Assembly (NCBI GenBank): GCA_040510375.1
Contig: JBEVJC010000003.1
Location: forward strand, 1-64,000
Length of the DNA stretch: 64,000 bases
Origin: JBEVJC01 sp040510375
GTDB taxonomy: Bacteria > Bacteroidota > Bacteroidia > Chitinophagales > Chitinophagaceae
Reading direction: 5' to 3'
The translations under genes and the position numbers were made by a program. Of this stretch, positions 18,120 through 26,899 are shown in pieces; position 1 is the first letter of the stretch; each line of letters begins with the position of its first letter. The notes under the pieces are model-generated. The model was not told the origin of the DNA. It saw only the letters and a list, made by a program, of their open reading frames with translations, and did no database searches.

Positions 18120-19679
18120 TTAATTATGAAATATAAGGTTGATGTCACCGATCTGGATATGGTCGTCGCTCTTCAATGATGCCTGTATTATTTTTTCCCC
18201 GTTCACATATGTGCCGTTTGAACTTGCGTGGTCAATAATCGTGTAGAATCCTGATTCATCGAACAGGATGGTTGCATGTTTCCTCGATACTGTATCAAGC
18301 TGGATATAAAAGGAGTTTGATTTATCCCTGCCGATGGTAAACAGCGGCGAAGTGACATCCACTTTTCCGTTGGTGTCTTTGTAGCTGTAATGGAGACTCG
18401 GGAATGCACCGCTGACCAGCATCAGTTGTCTGAGACGTGATTCTTCTGCCAGGCGTTTATCTTCTGCCAGTTTATCTGTTTCTTTTTGCCGGATAATATT
18501 CAGTTCGGATTGGGTGGCCTGTTTTTCTTTTTCCCTCAGTTCGGATTGTTTGCTGAGTTCTGTCCTTGTTTCCAGGAGCTGTTGGTTTTGTTGGATCCGT
18601 TGTTTCCGGTTACGGCGAATAAAGAAAACGATCAAGGATAATAAAACAAGCAGTGCGACTACCCCCGCAATTACCGCAGTCAGGTTACGGGAGATTTTTT
18701 CAGCCGTTGAAGGGGCGGGTACCTGCAGGGTTTCTGCATCAGCAGTTGCCGTGTTTTTTATATTGAATAGAAGATTGAGTTTCTGCCCGTTTTTTTGGCT
18801 TGCGGAATTGAACGAGAACCTGAAGGTGCTCCCTTCGTAATCACGGACAATCCCATCCAGGAATCGTTTCAGTTCCCCTGCGGCTTCGGGGATATTATTA
18901 CCGGGAGAAATAAAATAACGGCCATATGTTGGGATGCAGATTTCATCACGCATTACCGGATTGTATCTGGAATACATGGCATATGAAACAGCGTAGATCG
19001 GGATATTTGCCTGTAAGGCCTTGTTCCTGATATCCAGGTTGACAATCTTCCCTACTGAATTATCCAGGTCATCAGAAAATAGTATGATGGCAGTTGCTGC
19101 GGATGTATTTACGGGTGAAAGATATTGGATGGCTTCGTTCAATGCGCTATTGATGTCGGAGCCTTCCTGTTTGTTAAACAGGGTTGCTGGTGGAACGATT
19201 GACTTAAGTGATGATCTTATTATACCGGTATCATCTGTGAACTGTTCAAAGGCAGGGAATATATACTTACCTGACCGTTGCCAGTCGAACGTAGCAATCA
19301 TAAACTGGTCGCCTGGTAGTATCGAGTTATGGATTCCTGTATTAATTACATTGGCAAAGAAATTCCGCTGGGCGATCCCTTTTTGCTGGTAATGATTCTC
19401 GATCAGGAACAGGACCCGTTTCTTTTTTGCACTAACTTTTTTGTTGTCGATCAGCTTCAATGTGAACTTCACCGGTTTGCCGTCTTCCCTGATTTCAAGG
19501 TTTTCTTCTTTCAATAATAAATCACCATAACCCCGGTGATAAAGTTGCCCGGTAATGACCGGAAATCCGGCAGCGGAACAGGAGTCTGCATCAAACAGGT
19601 ACTTCTGTGCGTTTGCCTGCTGGCAAGCCAGGGTAACAATGATCAGTAAAAAACAGAAGCCTGTCTTCCTGCCCTTCAT
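18120..19679 (-). CDS. Secreted-orientation vWA domain - membrane segment - coiled coil - FHA domain
   Basis: 519 residues. Signal sequence 1-25; von Willebrand A fold about 86-280; membrane segment 334-354 followed by RRNRKQR, so what comes next is cytosolic. A charged coiled coil (about 357-415) and a C-terminal FHA domain (about 445-519; GRD 450-452, SRKH 465-468, SSNGTYVNG) complete it. The MIDAS metal site normally DxSxS is replaced by ENH (94-96), so metal-dependent ligand binding is doubtful, although DD at 203-204 is kept. The design links a periplasmic ligand or partner to phosphothreonine recognition inside. The ATG overlaps the stop of the upstream FHA gene by 4 bp (ATGA), implying translational coupling. 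Confidence 0.92.
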   Translation of the reverse strand: MKGRKTGFCFLLIIVTLACQQANAQKYLFDADSCSAAGFPVITGQLYHRGYGDLLLKEENLEIREDGKPVKFTLKLIDNKKVSAKKKRVLFLIENHYQQKGIAQRNFFANVINTGIHNSILPGDQFMIATFDWQRSGKYIFPAFEQFTDDTGIIRSSLKSIVPPATLFNKQEGSDINSALNEAIQYLSPVNTSAATAIILFSDDLDNSVGKIVNLDIRNKALQANIPIYAVSYAMYSRYNPVMRDEICIPTYGRYFISPGNNIPEAAGELKRFLDGIVRDYEGSTFRFSFNSASQKNGQKLNLLFNIKNTATADAETLQVPAPSTAEKISRNLTAVIAGVVALLVLLSLIVFFIRRNRKQRIQQNQQLLETRTELSKQSELREKEKQATQSELNIIRQKETDKLAEDKRLAEESRLRQLMLVSGAFPSLHYSYKDTNGKVDVTSPLFTIGRDKSNSFYIQLDTVSRKHATILFDESGFYTIIDHASSNGTYVNGEKIIQASLKSDDHIQIGDINLIFHN

Positions 19680-20263
19680 ACAGCCGATTTAAATTTGAAG
19701 GTAGTAGTGGCACCCAGGCGAATTTCGTCACCATCATTCAGGTCGTACGGTTTCCCGATTTCGATTTCTGTTCCGTTGATGAAAGTTCCGTTGGACGCCA
19801 TTTCATCTTTGAGGAAGAACTGGCCTTTTTTACAAAGGATCGTGACATGTTTTCCGGAAATCGCCTGGTCTTTTAAAATTGTGATGGTGTTGGAATGATC
19901 CCTTCCGATTGTATTACTTCCTTCATAGATCCTGAAATCAAGTCCCATGGGATCGAGGGTGTATGAGATAATCCATCCGGCAATTTTCCGGGTTGGCTGG
20001 TTGCTGTTACCGGGACTGTCCGTATTTTCCGCACCCTGGATAAAGGTTTTGGAAAGATCCCTTTTTGGTTCAGGAGACCACTGGTTATTACTGCCGGTTC
20101 CCAGGATTGTTTTTTCCGGCTCCGAAATATTTTGTGTTCCGAAGATTTGTGTTTTATCCCCGCCGGATATGGCAGCGGAAACGCCGGGATTTGGGCAATA
20201 ATTACAACTGTCCAGTTCTTCTTTATAGAAGTGGCCTTTTTCACATTGTTTGAAACCTTTCAT
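19676..20263 (-). CDS. Soluble FHA protein with N-terminal Cys/His knuckle and repeated Thr motifs
   Basis: 195 residues, no signal peptide or membrane segment. A possible zinc knuckle opens it: Cys7, His11, Cys20, Cys23 (CEKGHFY, then CNYC). A disordered linker holds three similar short motifs, DKTQIFG (Thr38), EKTILGTG (Thr52) and SKTFIQG (Thr73). The C-terminal FHA domain (about 105-195) has GRD (120-122), SGKH (136-139) and ASNGTFING. The layout recalls small FHA switch proteins such as GarA/OdhI, whose N-terminal Thr is phosphorylated by a Hanks kinase and then bound by FHA; that parallel is inference. It is the first gene of the operon and overlaps the next by 4 bp. Confidence 0.9.
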   Translation of the reverse strand: MKGFKQCEKGHFYKEELDSCNYCPNPGVSAAISGGDKTQIFGTQNISEPEKTILGTGSNNQWSPEPKRDLSKTFIQGAENTDSPGNSNQPTRKIAGWIISYTLDPMGLDFRIYEGSNTIGRDHSNTITILKDQAISGKHVTILCKKGQFFLKDEMASNGTFINGTEIEIGKPYDLNDGDEIRLGATTTFKFKSAV

Positions 20264-20719
20264 ATTATATTTATTAGATGGTTTATTGACAGCGTGTTCT
20301 TTGAGACAACCGGACCGGCCTTCACATTTCAGTATTTCAGTGTGCAGGGCATGTGATAATGAAGCACATTATATTATAATGCCAGATGCAGCAGAAGGGT
20401 ATCGGAGTTAATAAACCTGGACTGGGATGTTGGGGGAAATTTACGGGCTTTCAGGGGGCAGGGACACCGTTAAACTAGCGGTTTTTTTTTATTTCAGCAA
20501 TAAATTATTAAAAGAAACTTAACCGGGAAAACGGCTTATACCCGGGGGAATTCAAATGCCGCGTCTTTTCCCGTTTCCACAAACCGACTTCTGTTTCTGA
20601 AGGCTGGTAATTAAGGCATTAATTTAATCGTATTTTCCGTCATCCTGCTGCATTTTCGTGAACATCAGTCTGGTATATCAGGTCTTACCCTGTATCATGA
20701 TCTGGATTGAAGGGGTGGA
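20264..20719. other. 456-bp intergenic region upstream of the FHA/kinase operon
   Basis: No credible reading frame. It must hold the promoter of the eight-gene operon and the end of the P-type ATPase transcript. I find no perfect TAnnTTTG on the minus strand; the nearest is TAAGTTTC at 20521-20514 without a matching -33 box. An inverted repeat with arms CGGGAAAA (20524-20531) and TTTTCCCG (20566-20573) and a 34-nt loop is present and could be a weak terminator or an operator. Confidence 0.5.
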
Positions 20720-23227
20720 TTACATTGGTTTATCAAGCACCCGCTTTCTCCATTTAATGAATTCGTACCAGATTACACTTGAACAACCGATCCCTATGCA
20801 AACCAGAAGCTGATTTCGATTCAACCACTCAAATGAAAACAGCATTAAGAGCGGCTTTATGAAAAACAATAACATCATGATTGCAATTGTACAGGAGATA
20901 ATCAGCAGTACAAGGTTGTTTTTATATTTCAGGGTTGTAAAAATGGAATAGTAAAATGAACGGTTAACAAGGGTTAAAAATATATTGGCAACTATCAGGG
21001 TAGTGAAAACCATTGTCCGGGTCTGGGCTTCACCGAAGCCATGGCTTACAGAAAATTGATAGCAGAATAATGTTCCGGCTGTTATCATTAATCCCTGGAT
21101 AATGCTTGTTGAAATTTCCCTGGCATTAAAAAAGGTAGTTGTAAATGGCCGGGGTTTTTGAATCATTGTGTTTCCTTCCATTGGTTCGTTTTCATAAATA
21201 ATGGAACAGGTGGGGCCCATGATCAATTCCAGGAATATGATATGTACGGGAGAAAAAATATTGGGATAAATCCAGCCAAACGCCAATGGGATAAATACCG
21301 TGAGGATAATGGGAATATGAATGGAGATTATGTACTGGATTGCCTTTTTTAGATTTGTATAAATTTTTCTACCCATGGCTACCGCCTCAACCATTTTTGA
21401 CAGGTCATCATCAGCCAGGATCAATGATGCAGCCTGTTTAGCGATCTGGGTGCCTTTTTTGCCCATTGCAATACCAATGTGGGCGGCCTTTAACGCAGGT
21501 CCGTCATTCACCCCATCGCCTGTCATCGCCACGATTTCCCTGTTGGCTTTTAGTGCATTGATGATTTTAAGTTTGGCATCCGGAAACATCCGCGTAAAAA
21601 TATTTGTGCTGGCAACGGCTTCCTGTAATTGAACATCATTCAATTGCAGCAGCTCATCGCCACTCAGGCTTTTTTCATAATCCCGGAACCCAATCTGTTT
21701 TGCGATAGCCGTAGTGGTGGCAGAATTATCACCCGTGATTATTTTTACTGCGATGCCTGCGGCATAAAAACCTGCCAGAACAGAGGGGATATTCTTTTTG
21801 GGCGGGTCATAAAACGCAACAATGCCTTTAAAGGTAAATTGAAATTCCTGCTGCGTTGCCGGGAAGTCATTACCGGAAAAATTTGCCTGTGCAACCGCAA
21901 GCACCCTGTATCCGCCGGTTGTAATAGTTTTAATAGCTTCCTGAATTTGCTGCTTTTCCGATTCTGACAGGTCAGTTATTTGAATCAACGCCTCCGGAGC
22001 ACCTTTGGCTGCTATGATACGATAACCCGGATTCTTCTCAAAAATATGGGTCATCATGGGTGGTTTACCACTTAAAGGGTATTCATGAATCATTTTGAAT
22101 GCCGGTCGTTCATCCGCAACGGTTATCTTTTCATATGCGGTATGCAAGGCTATTTCCATTGCATCAAATGGAATTGGCTCGCTGGCCCACATTGCCAGAT
22201 TGATAAGTTCCTTTTCCTTTTCTGTCAGTATATCGGTAGCGTCAGTAATTTTTGCAGAATTAAGCGCGTAAAGTTTTGCGAGAGTCATTCTGTTCTCTGT
22301 AATAGTTCCCGTTTTGTCTGTGCAGATTACGGTAGCGCTACCGAGCGTTTCAACTGTTTTCATTTGTTTCACCACAATACCCAGTTTCATCAACCGCCAT
22401 GCTCCCAGTGCCATAAATGTGGTAAAGGCTACCGGAATCTCTTCCGGTAGGATACTCATTGCCAGGGTGAGGGCTTTTAATAAGCTATCCAGTAAGTTGT
22501 GGGACTGAATATAATTGACGACCCATACGAAGAGAAAAACCACAGATCCCGCAATCACCATCTTCTTTACAAAACTATTTATCTGTAACTCAAGTGGTGT
22601 TTTTTCTTCCGTTATTGTTTCAAGACTTTTCCCGATTTTACCTAGTCGGGTGGCGTTTCCGATATATGTAATTGTAGCAATAGCCAGCCCCCCGGTAACG
22701 GTGGTGCCAAAATATATTAAATTATCAGCGGCGTTTTTATCTTTATCAACTGCAAAAGACTCGCCGGTTAATATAGATTCGTTAACTGAGAAATCATTTG
22801 AGTGCACAATGACCCCATCTGCGGCAATAGCTTCTCCTTCTTCGACCATCAGGCTATCGCCTACAACCAGTTCATCGCTGTTTATTTGGATAACTGCTCC
22901 ATTCCTGATTACTTTACACCTGGGTTGCGTAAATATTTTTAACTGTGCCAGGGCATTGCGGCTTCTTGCTTCCTGGTATAATGAAATGACCGATACGAGC
23001 ATAATAGCTGAGAGCATGAAAATTCCATCTCCCGGTTCGCCGCTGATGAAATAGATGGCGGAGGCGGCAAGTAAAAGAATCAGCATTGGTTCTTTCATTA
23101 ATCCCGTCAGCGTATGCAGAAATCCGTTTTCCTTTTTATATTTTAGTTGATTCGTTCCAAAATCGCTCCTTGCCGTTATCACCTCGCTATCTGTTAATCC
23201 CCGTATATTGAAATTATCTGCCGGCAT
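20720..23227 (-). CDS. P-type cation-transporting ATPase (P2, Ca2+-ATPase-like)
   Basis: 835 residues. N-terminal cation-ATPase domain (GLTDSEVITARSDFGTNQL), actuator loop LTGES (153-157), and membrane helix 4 with PEEIP (261-265). The phosphorylation site is Asp304 in CTDKTGTIT; the nucleotide-domain KGAPE and hinge TGDGVND are present, and six C-terminal membrane helices follow. All catalytic elements are intact. PEEIP, instead of the PEGLP typical of SERCA/PMR1-type pumps, leaves the ion uncertain; Ca2+ or Mn2+ efflux is the family expectation. It lies on the same strand as the FHA/kinase operon but 456 bp upstream, so probably it is a separate transcript. Confidence 0.94.
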   Translation of the reverse strand: MPADNFNIRGLTDSEVITARSDFGTNQLKYKKENGFLHTLTGLMKEPMLILLLAASAIYFISGEPGDGIFMLSAIMLVSVISLYQEARSRNALAQLKIFTQPRCKVIRNGAVIQINSDELVVGDSLMVEEGEAIAADGVIVHSNDFSVNESILTGESFAVDKDKNAADNLIYFGTTVTGGLAIATITYIGNATRLGKIGKSLETITEEKTPLELQINSFVKKMVIAGSVVFLFVWVVNYIQSHNLLDSLLKALTLAMSILPEEIPVAFTTFMALGAWRLMKLGIVVKQMKTVETLGSATVICTDKTGTITENRMTLAKLYALNSAKITDATDILTEKEKELINLAMWASEPIPFDAMEIALHTAYEKITVADERPAFKMIHEYPLSGKPPMMTHIFEKNPGYRIIAAKGAPEALIQITDLSESEKQQIQEAIKTITTGGYRVLAVAQANFSGNDFPATQQEFQFTFKGIVAFYDPPKKNIPSVLAGFYAAGIAVKIITGDNSATTTAIAKQIGFRDYEKSLSGDELLQLNDVQLQEAVASTNIFTRMFPDAKLKIINALKANREIVAMTGDGVNDGPALKAAHIGIAMGKKGTQIAKQAASLILADDDLSKMVEAVAMGRKIYTNLKKAIQYIISIHIPIILTVFIPLAFGWIYPNIFSPVHIIFLELIMGPTCSIIYENEPMEGNTMIQKPRPFTTTFFNAREISTSIIQGLMITAGTLFCYQFSVSHGFGEAQTRTMVFTTLIVANIFLTLVNRSFYYSIFTTLKYKNNLVLLIISCTIAIMMLLFFIKPLLMLFSFEWLNRNQLLVCIGIGCSSVIWYEFIKWRKRVLDKPM

Positions 23228-23600
23228 TTTAATTTAAGAGATATTTATAATTGTGAGAAAAGAGGAGTCGAAGGAAGATAGCTAAGTTAACTGATGAAAG
23301 TATTACACAATTCCGTGAAAAGTATTATTGTTCATGCTTCTGTCATAGTATTTTATAATTTAATATGTATTAAAGTAAGCCCAATTTTACTGGTCATCGC
23401 TGATGATCCCACCGGAAAATACCGAAATAGCGACCCGGTTTTGGTGAACCACCGATATATCGCGACCTACCCCCAGGTACAGTATCGAATAATTATCTAC
23501 AATTCAAGCTGTTGTTTTTTGGCCTTTGCTTTGAAATTTATGAGCCGGTTTAATCCTGGATTAGATCAATAAAATTTACCTGTCAAAAAAAATAATAACT
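23228..23600. other. 373-bp divergent intergenic region
   Basis: This A/T-rich stretch separates the start of the P-type ATPase (minus) from the DJ-1/PfpI gene (plus) and should contain both promoters. I find no clear TAnnTTTG element on either strand. A 13-bp palindrome TAATCCTGGATTA sits at 23551-23563, 37 bp before the DJ-1/PfpI start, in a position suited to an operator. No RNA gene recognised. Confidence 0.4.
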
Positions 23601-24440
23601 ATGAACACCCCTTCTGAAAACTCAAAAGCCGCTAAAGGAACAGTAATTTTAGTGACATCGAGTACCGATACCATCATTTTAAAAGACGGCACCAGCTCGG
23701 TAATTGGCTTTTATTTAAATGAACTTGCCATACCCATGCAGGCAGTTGTGGCAGCGGGTTATGAAATAATCCTTGCTACGCCCGAAGGCAATAAACCGGT
23801 GATGGATCATTCATCGGCCATCGCCGAACATTTCGACAACAACGAAGATGAACTGAAGAAAGCACTCGAATTTGTTCAGACATATCCGGCAATGCAGAAC
23901 CCGGTTTCACTCCGGTCGCTGGTAGAAAAGGGGCTTGATAAATATATTGGTGTGTTTGTGCCAGGAGGTCATCCGCCCATGGTGGACCTGATGCAGGATC
24001 CGGCCCTGGGTGACATTCTGAAATATTTCCACAAAGAAGGAAAGATTTCTGCATTTCTCTGCCATGGTCCTATATCAATCGCAGCATCAGTTCGCGATCC
24101 AAAAGCCTTCCGTGAAGCACTGGCAAAAGGCGACACAGCTGCTGCGAAGAAAGCCTCGGAGGGTTGGCAATATGCCGGTTACCGTATGACGGTTTTTTCA
24201 AATGATGAGGAACATTATGCAGAGAAGAACGTGTTTGGCGGTCACCTGGCTCCGTTTTATGTTGCCGATGCACTTTCGATTGCAGGAGGGATTCTTGAAT
24301 TTGCAGACGGCGGAATTTTTAAACCTCACCTGGTAATAGATCGTGAACTGATCACCGGCCAGAATCCTCCTACCGCCCATATGTTCGCCGATGCATTTGT
24401 AAATGCCCTTGATCATGTTAGTGTTGGGGTAAGCGTTTAA
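23601..24440 (+). CDS. DJ-1/PfpI family protein (Hsp31-like class I amidotransferase fold)
   Basis: 279 residues, cytosolic. The nucleophile elbow AFLCHGP places Cys154 next to His155, and PGGHPPM (121-127) forms the oxyanion-side loop, as in Hsp31/DJ-1 glyoxalase-type proteins. The length is greater than single-domain PfpI proteins and fits the Hsp31-like group with an inserted helical region (about 75-115). Likely role: glyoxalase III, deglycase or redox-stress chaperone; sequence does not decide. It begins a same-strand run with three SDR genes (gap of 93 bp to the next), which suggests joint expression under carbonyl or electrophile stress. Confidence 0.9.
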   Translation: MNTPSENSKAAKGTVILVTSSTDTIILKDGTSSVIGFYLNELAIPMQAVVAAGYEIILATPEGNKPVMDHSSAIAEHFDNNEDELKKALEFVQTYPAMQNPVSLRSLVEKGLDKYIGVFVPGGHPPMVDLMQDPALGDILKYFHKEGKISAFLCHGPISIAASVRDPKAFREALAKGDTAAAKKASEGWQYAGYRMTVFSNDEEHYAEKNVFGGHLAPFYVADALSIAGGILEFADGGIFKPHLVIDRELITGQNPPTAHMFADAFVNALDHVSVGVSV

Positions 24441-24533
24441 AACGGAACAGGACATTCAAAAATAATCAGGCCAACAGCTTTGCATCGCTATTAACTGGGA
24501 TGTACTGTTTTTAATTTCCGAAAACCCTATATT

Positions 24534-25274
24534 ATGGACACGTTAAAGGATAAAGTAATCCTGGTAACCGGTGCTTCAAGAGGTATCGGCGCGGCACTTG
24601 CGTTAAAACTTGCAGAAGCCGGAGCAAAAATAATTTTGAATTATACAGGAAATAAAGAAGCTGCCGAACTGGGAGTGGAAGCAATTAAAAAGAAAGGGGG
24701 CGATGCGATATCACTCCAGGCAGATGTGAGTAAGGGTGAGGAGGTAAAAAAGATGTTCGACCTCGCCATTGAACACTATGGCCGGATTGATGTGCTGGTC
24801 AACAATGCCGGGATAATGATCACCAAATTATTAAAGGATACAACCGATGAGGATTTTACCCGACAGTTTGATGTAAATGTCAGAGGCACGTTTAACACCT
24901 TACGCGAAGCAGCAACACGGTTGGCAGACAATGGCAGCATTATTAATTTTTCCTCTTCCAACAACCGGATTATGTTGCCCACCTATTCAACCTATGCTGC
25001 AACTAAATCAGCGGTGGAACAGTTAACCCGGATCTTCGCCAAAGAAGTAGGTGCAAGGGGGATCAATGTCAATTCTGTGTCTCCTGGTCCTACCAACACC
25101 GAATTGTTCACAAAAGGTAAATCACAGGAAACAATGGACCACCTGGCTGCATTATCAGCCTTTAACCGCCTCGGCGAACCGGAAGACATTGCAAAAGTGG
25201 TTGTCTTCCTGGCAAGTGACGACGCGAAATGGATCAGCGCGCAGAACATCGGAATAAATGGAGCCATGTCCTAA
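24534..25274 (+). CDS. SDR-family oxidoreductase (first of three)
   Basis: 246 residues, the standard length for a classical SDR. Cofactor motif TGASRGIG (14-21), NNAG motif in LVNNAGIM, catalytic Ser in NFSSSNN, and YAATK with the Tyr/Lys pair. The end INGAMS is close to the usual INGG ending. It is most like 3-ketoacyl-ACP-reductase/glucose-dehydrogenase type SDRs that use NADPH; the substrate is unknown. The next SDR starts 10 bp after the stop, so they share a transcript. Confidence 0.92.
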   Translation: MDTLKDKVILVTGASRGIGAALALKLAEAGAKIILNYTGNKEAAELGVEAIKKKGGDAISLQADVSKGEEVKKMFDLAIEHYGRIDVLVNNAGIMITKLLKDTTDEDFTRQFDVNVRGTFNTLREAATRLADNGSIINFSSSNNRIMLPTYSTYAATKSAVEQLTRIFAKEVGARGINVNSVSPGPTNTELFTKGKSQETMDHLAALSAFNRLGEPEDIAKVVVFLASDDAKWISAQNIGINGAMS

Positions 25275-25284
25275 TAATAAAATC

Positions 25285-26037
25285 ATGACAACATTAAAAA
25301 ATAAAGTAGCCCTGGTAACAGGTTCGGCACGTGGACTAGGTAAGGCTATTGCGGAAAGATTTGCGGACCTTGGTGCAGATATCATCGTTAATTATTCGAA
25401 GGACAAGGCCTCGGCGGATGAAGTTGTAAAAAACATTACGGCAAAAGGGGTGAGAGTGCTGGCCGTTCAGGCCGATATAAGCGTGGTTGCAGATATAGTC
25501 AGACTGTTTGCAGAGGCAAAAAAAAACTTCGGCAAAATCGACATTGTAGTAGCCAATGCAGGTATTGAAATGGTGGAGGTTCCGGTAACTGAATTCACAG
25601 AAGAACAATTTGACCGGCTGTTCGCCATTAATACAAAGGGTAGTTATTTCACTATGCAGCAGGCCGCCCTTAATATAGAAAACAATGGCCGAATTATTTA
25701 TATCGCTTCGAGCACAACCTCATTTCCTGTTCCGGGTATGGCAGTGTATGGCGGAAGTAAAACAACACCCCGGTACCTGGTCAATATTTTATCGCAGGAA
25801 ATCGGCCATAGGGGAGTAACTGTTAATTCCATTATTCCCTTTGCTGTGGATCATTCAGGTATATTTGCCAAACCAGACAGCTTTCCTGAGCTAAGGAAGC
25901 GATTGCTGGATAGTTGTCCGATGGGGAGGCTGGCGGAAGTGGAGGATGTGGCAAATGCGGCGGAGTTTCTTGCGGGTGATCTTGCTTCGTTCATATCGGG
26001 CCAGCACCTGCTGGTCAATGGTGGCGCCAACCAATAA
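25285..26037 (+). CDS. SDR-family oxidoreductase (second of three)
   Basis: 250 residues from the ATG at 25285; an upstream in-frame ATG at 25258 would overlap the previous gene and add nine residues that match no SDR start, so I reject it. Motifs: TGSARGLG, VANAG, Ser in YIASSTTS, and YGGSK for the catalytic Tyr/Lys. The C terminus LLVNGGANQ is typical. Closely similar in layout to the SDR just upstream (NKVALVTG against DKVILVTG), which suggests an old duplication. NAD(P)H-dependent reduction of a small carbonyl compound is expected; substrate unknown. Confidence 0.92.
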   Translation: MTTLKNKVALVTGSARGLGKAIAERFADLGADIIVNYSKDKASADEVVKNITAKGVRVLAVQADISVVADIVRLFAEAKKNFGKIDIVVANAGIEMVEVPVTEFTEEQFDRLFAINTKGSYFTMQQAALNIENNGRIIYIASSTTSFPVPGMAVYGGSKTTPRYLVNILSQEIGHRGVTVNSIIPFAVDHSGIFAKPDSFPELRKRLLDSCPMGRLAEVEDVANAAEFLAGDLASFISGQHLLVNGGANQ

Positions 26038-26059
26038 GTAATTTGAAAAATTTCAAACA

Positions 26060-26899
26060 ATGGAAACAAAACAAAAAGTATGGTTCGTTACGGGTGCCTC
26101 AAAAGGATTTGGACTGGCCCTGGTGAAACTATTATTATCGAAAGGCATCAGGGTTGCTGCCACGTCGAGGGAGGAAAAAGAACTTGCCAGACAGGTTGGA
26201 GATCCAAACGAAAATTTTTTGCCACTGAAGGTGGATATTTCCAGCGATGAAAGTGTAAAAGAGGCTTTACGGAAGACCGTCGACGAATTTGGTCGGGTAG
26301 ATGTGGTGGTTAATAATGCAGGTTATGCTATTTTCGGCAGTGTGGAAGAGCTCACCGACCAGGAGTTCAGGCAATCCATGGATGTAAATGTTTTCGGGAC
26401 CATTAATACCATTCGAAATGTGATGCCTTATCTGAGAAAACAAGGGTCGGGTCATATCATTAATATTGCCTCCGTTGCCGGCTATCGCGGATTCCCCAGT
26501 TCATCCGCTTATTGTTCCGCCAAATTCGCTCTCATCGGACTTTCAGAATCACTGGCAGAAGAAGTGAAACCTCTTGGTATAAATGTAACTGTTGTTGCAC
26601 CTGGATATTTCCGGACTTCTTTCCTGGATAGTGGTTCTGTTATGATAACAAAAAATTTAATCAGTGCCTATAATACCGGATCTATGGAAGTTGCCATGCA
26701 ACAGATGAATGGCAGGCAACCCGGCGATCCTCAGAAACTGGTGAAGTTGCTGGTTGATATCACCAGCGAAGCTAACCCGCCGGTACATCTCGTTCTTGGA
26801 CCTGATGCCTTCCAGCTTGTTGAGGATACAAGAAAAGCAGAGGCGATAGAACTTGAAACATGGAAGAACCTGTCATTCTCAACAAATATTGAGGGTTAA
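26060..26899 (+). CDS. SDR-family oxidoreductase (third of three)
   Basis: 279 residues. Cofactor motif TGASKGFG, NNAGYAIFG, catalytic Ser in NIASVAGYRG, and YCSAK. The longer C-terminal region with FRTSFLDSGS and HLVLGPDAF places it in the group of classical SDRs often annotated as oxidoreductase/SDR YdfG- or retinol-dehydrogenase-like. It is 22 bp after the second SDR, so it is in the same operon. Its stop codon overlaps that of the minus-strand gene at 26896 (shared TTAA), so the two genes are tail-to-tail without a terminator. Confidence 0.92.
   Translation: METKQKVWFVTGASKGFGLALVKLLLSKGIRVAATSREEKELARQVGDPNENFLPLKVDISSDESVKEALRKTVDEFGRVDVVVNNAGYAIFGSVEELTDQEFRQSMDVNVFGTINTIRNVMPYLRKQGSGHIINIASVAGYRGFPSSSAYCSAKFALIGLSESLAEEVKPLGINVTVVAPGYFRTSFLDSGSVMITKNLISAYNTGSMEVAMQQMNGRQPGDPQKLVKLLVDITSEANPPVHLVLGPDAFQLVEDTRKAEAIELETWKNLSFSTNIEG

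Noticed and set aside
9317..20263. Type VI secretion regulatory cluster (PpkA/PppA/Fha)
   Set aside because: Kinase, phosphatase and FHA genes are shared with T6SS control, but no Tss structural gene (sheath, ATPase, baseplate) is in the window.
9317..20263. TerY-P type tellurite/stress triad
   Set aside because: vWA, PP2C and kinase are present, but the vWA protein is exported and joined to FHA, and no TerC, TerD or TerB protein is nearby, so only a distant parallel remains.
20466..20490. ACCG...CGGT followed by a T run, a terminator-like element
   Set aside because: The stem is only 4 bp and no plus-strand gene ends here.
23294..23572. 92-residue open frame in the divergent intergenic region
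   Set aside because: Composition is not protein-like beyond a hydrophobic first half, there is no promoter or family pattern, and the region is where two promoters must lie.
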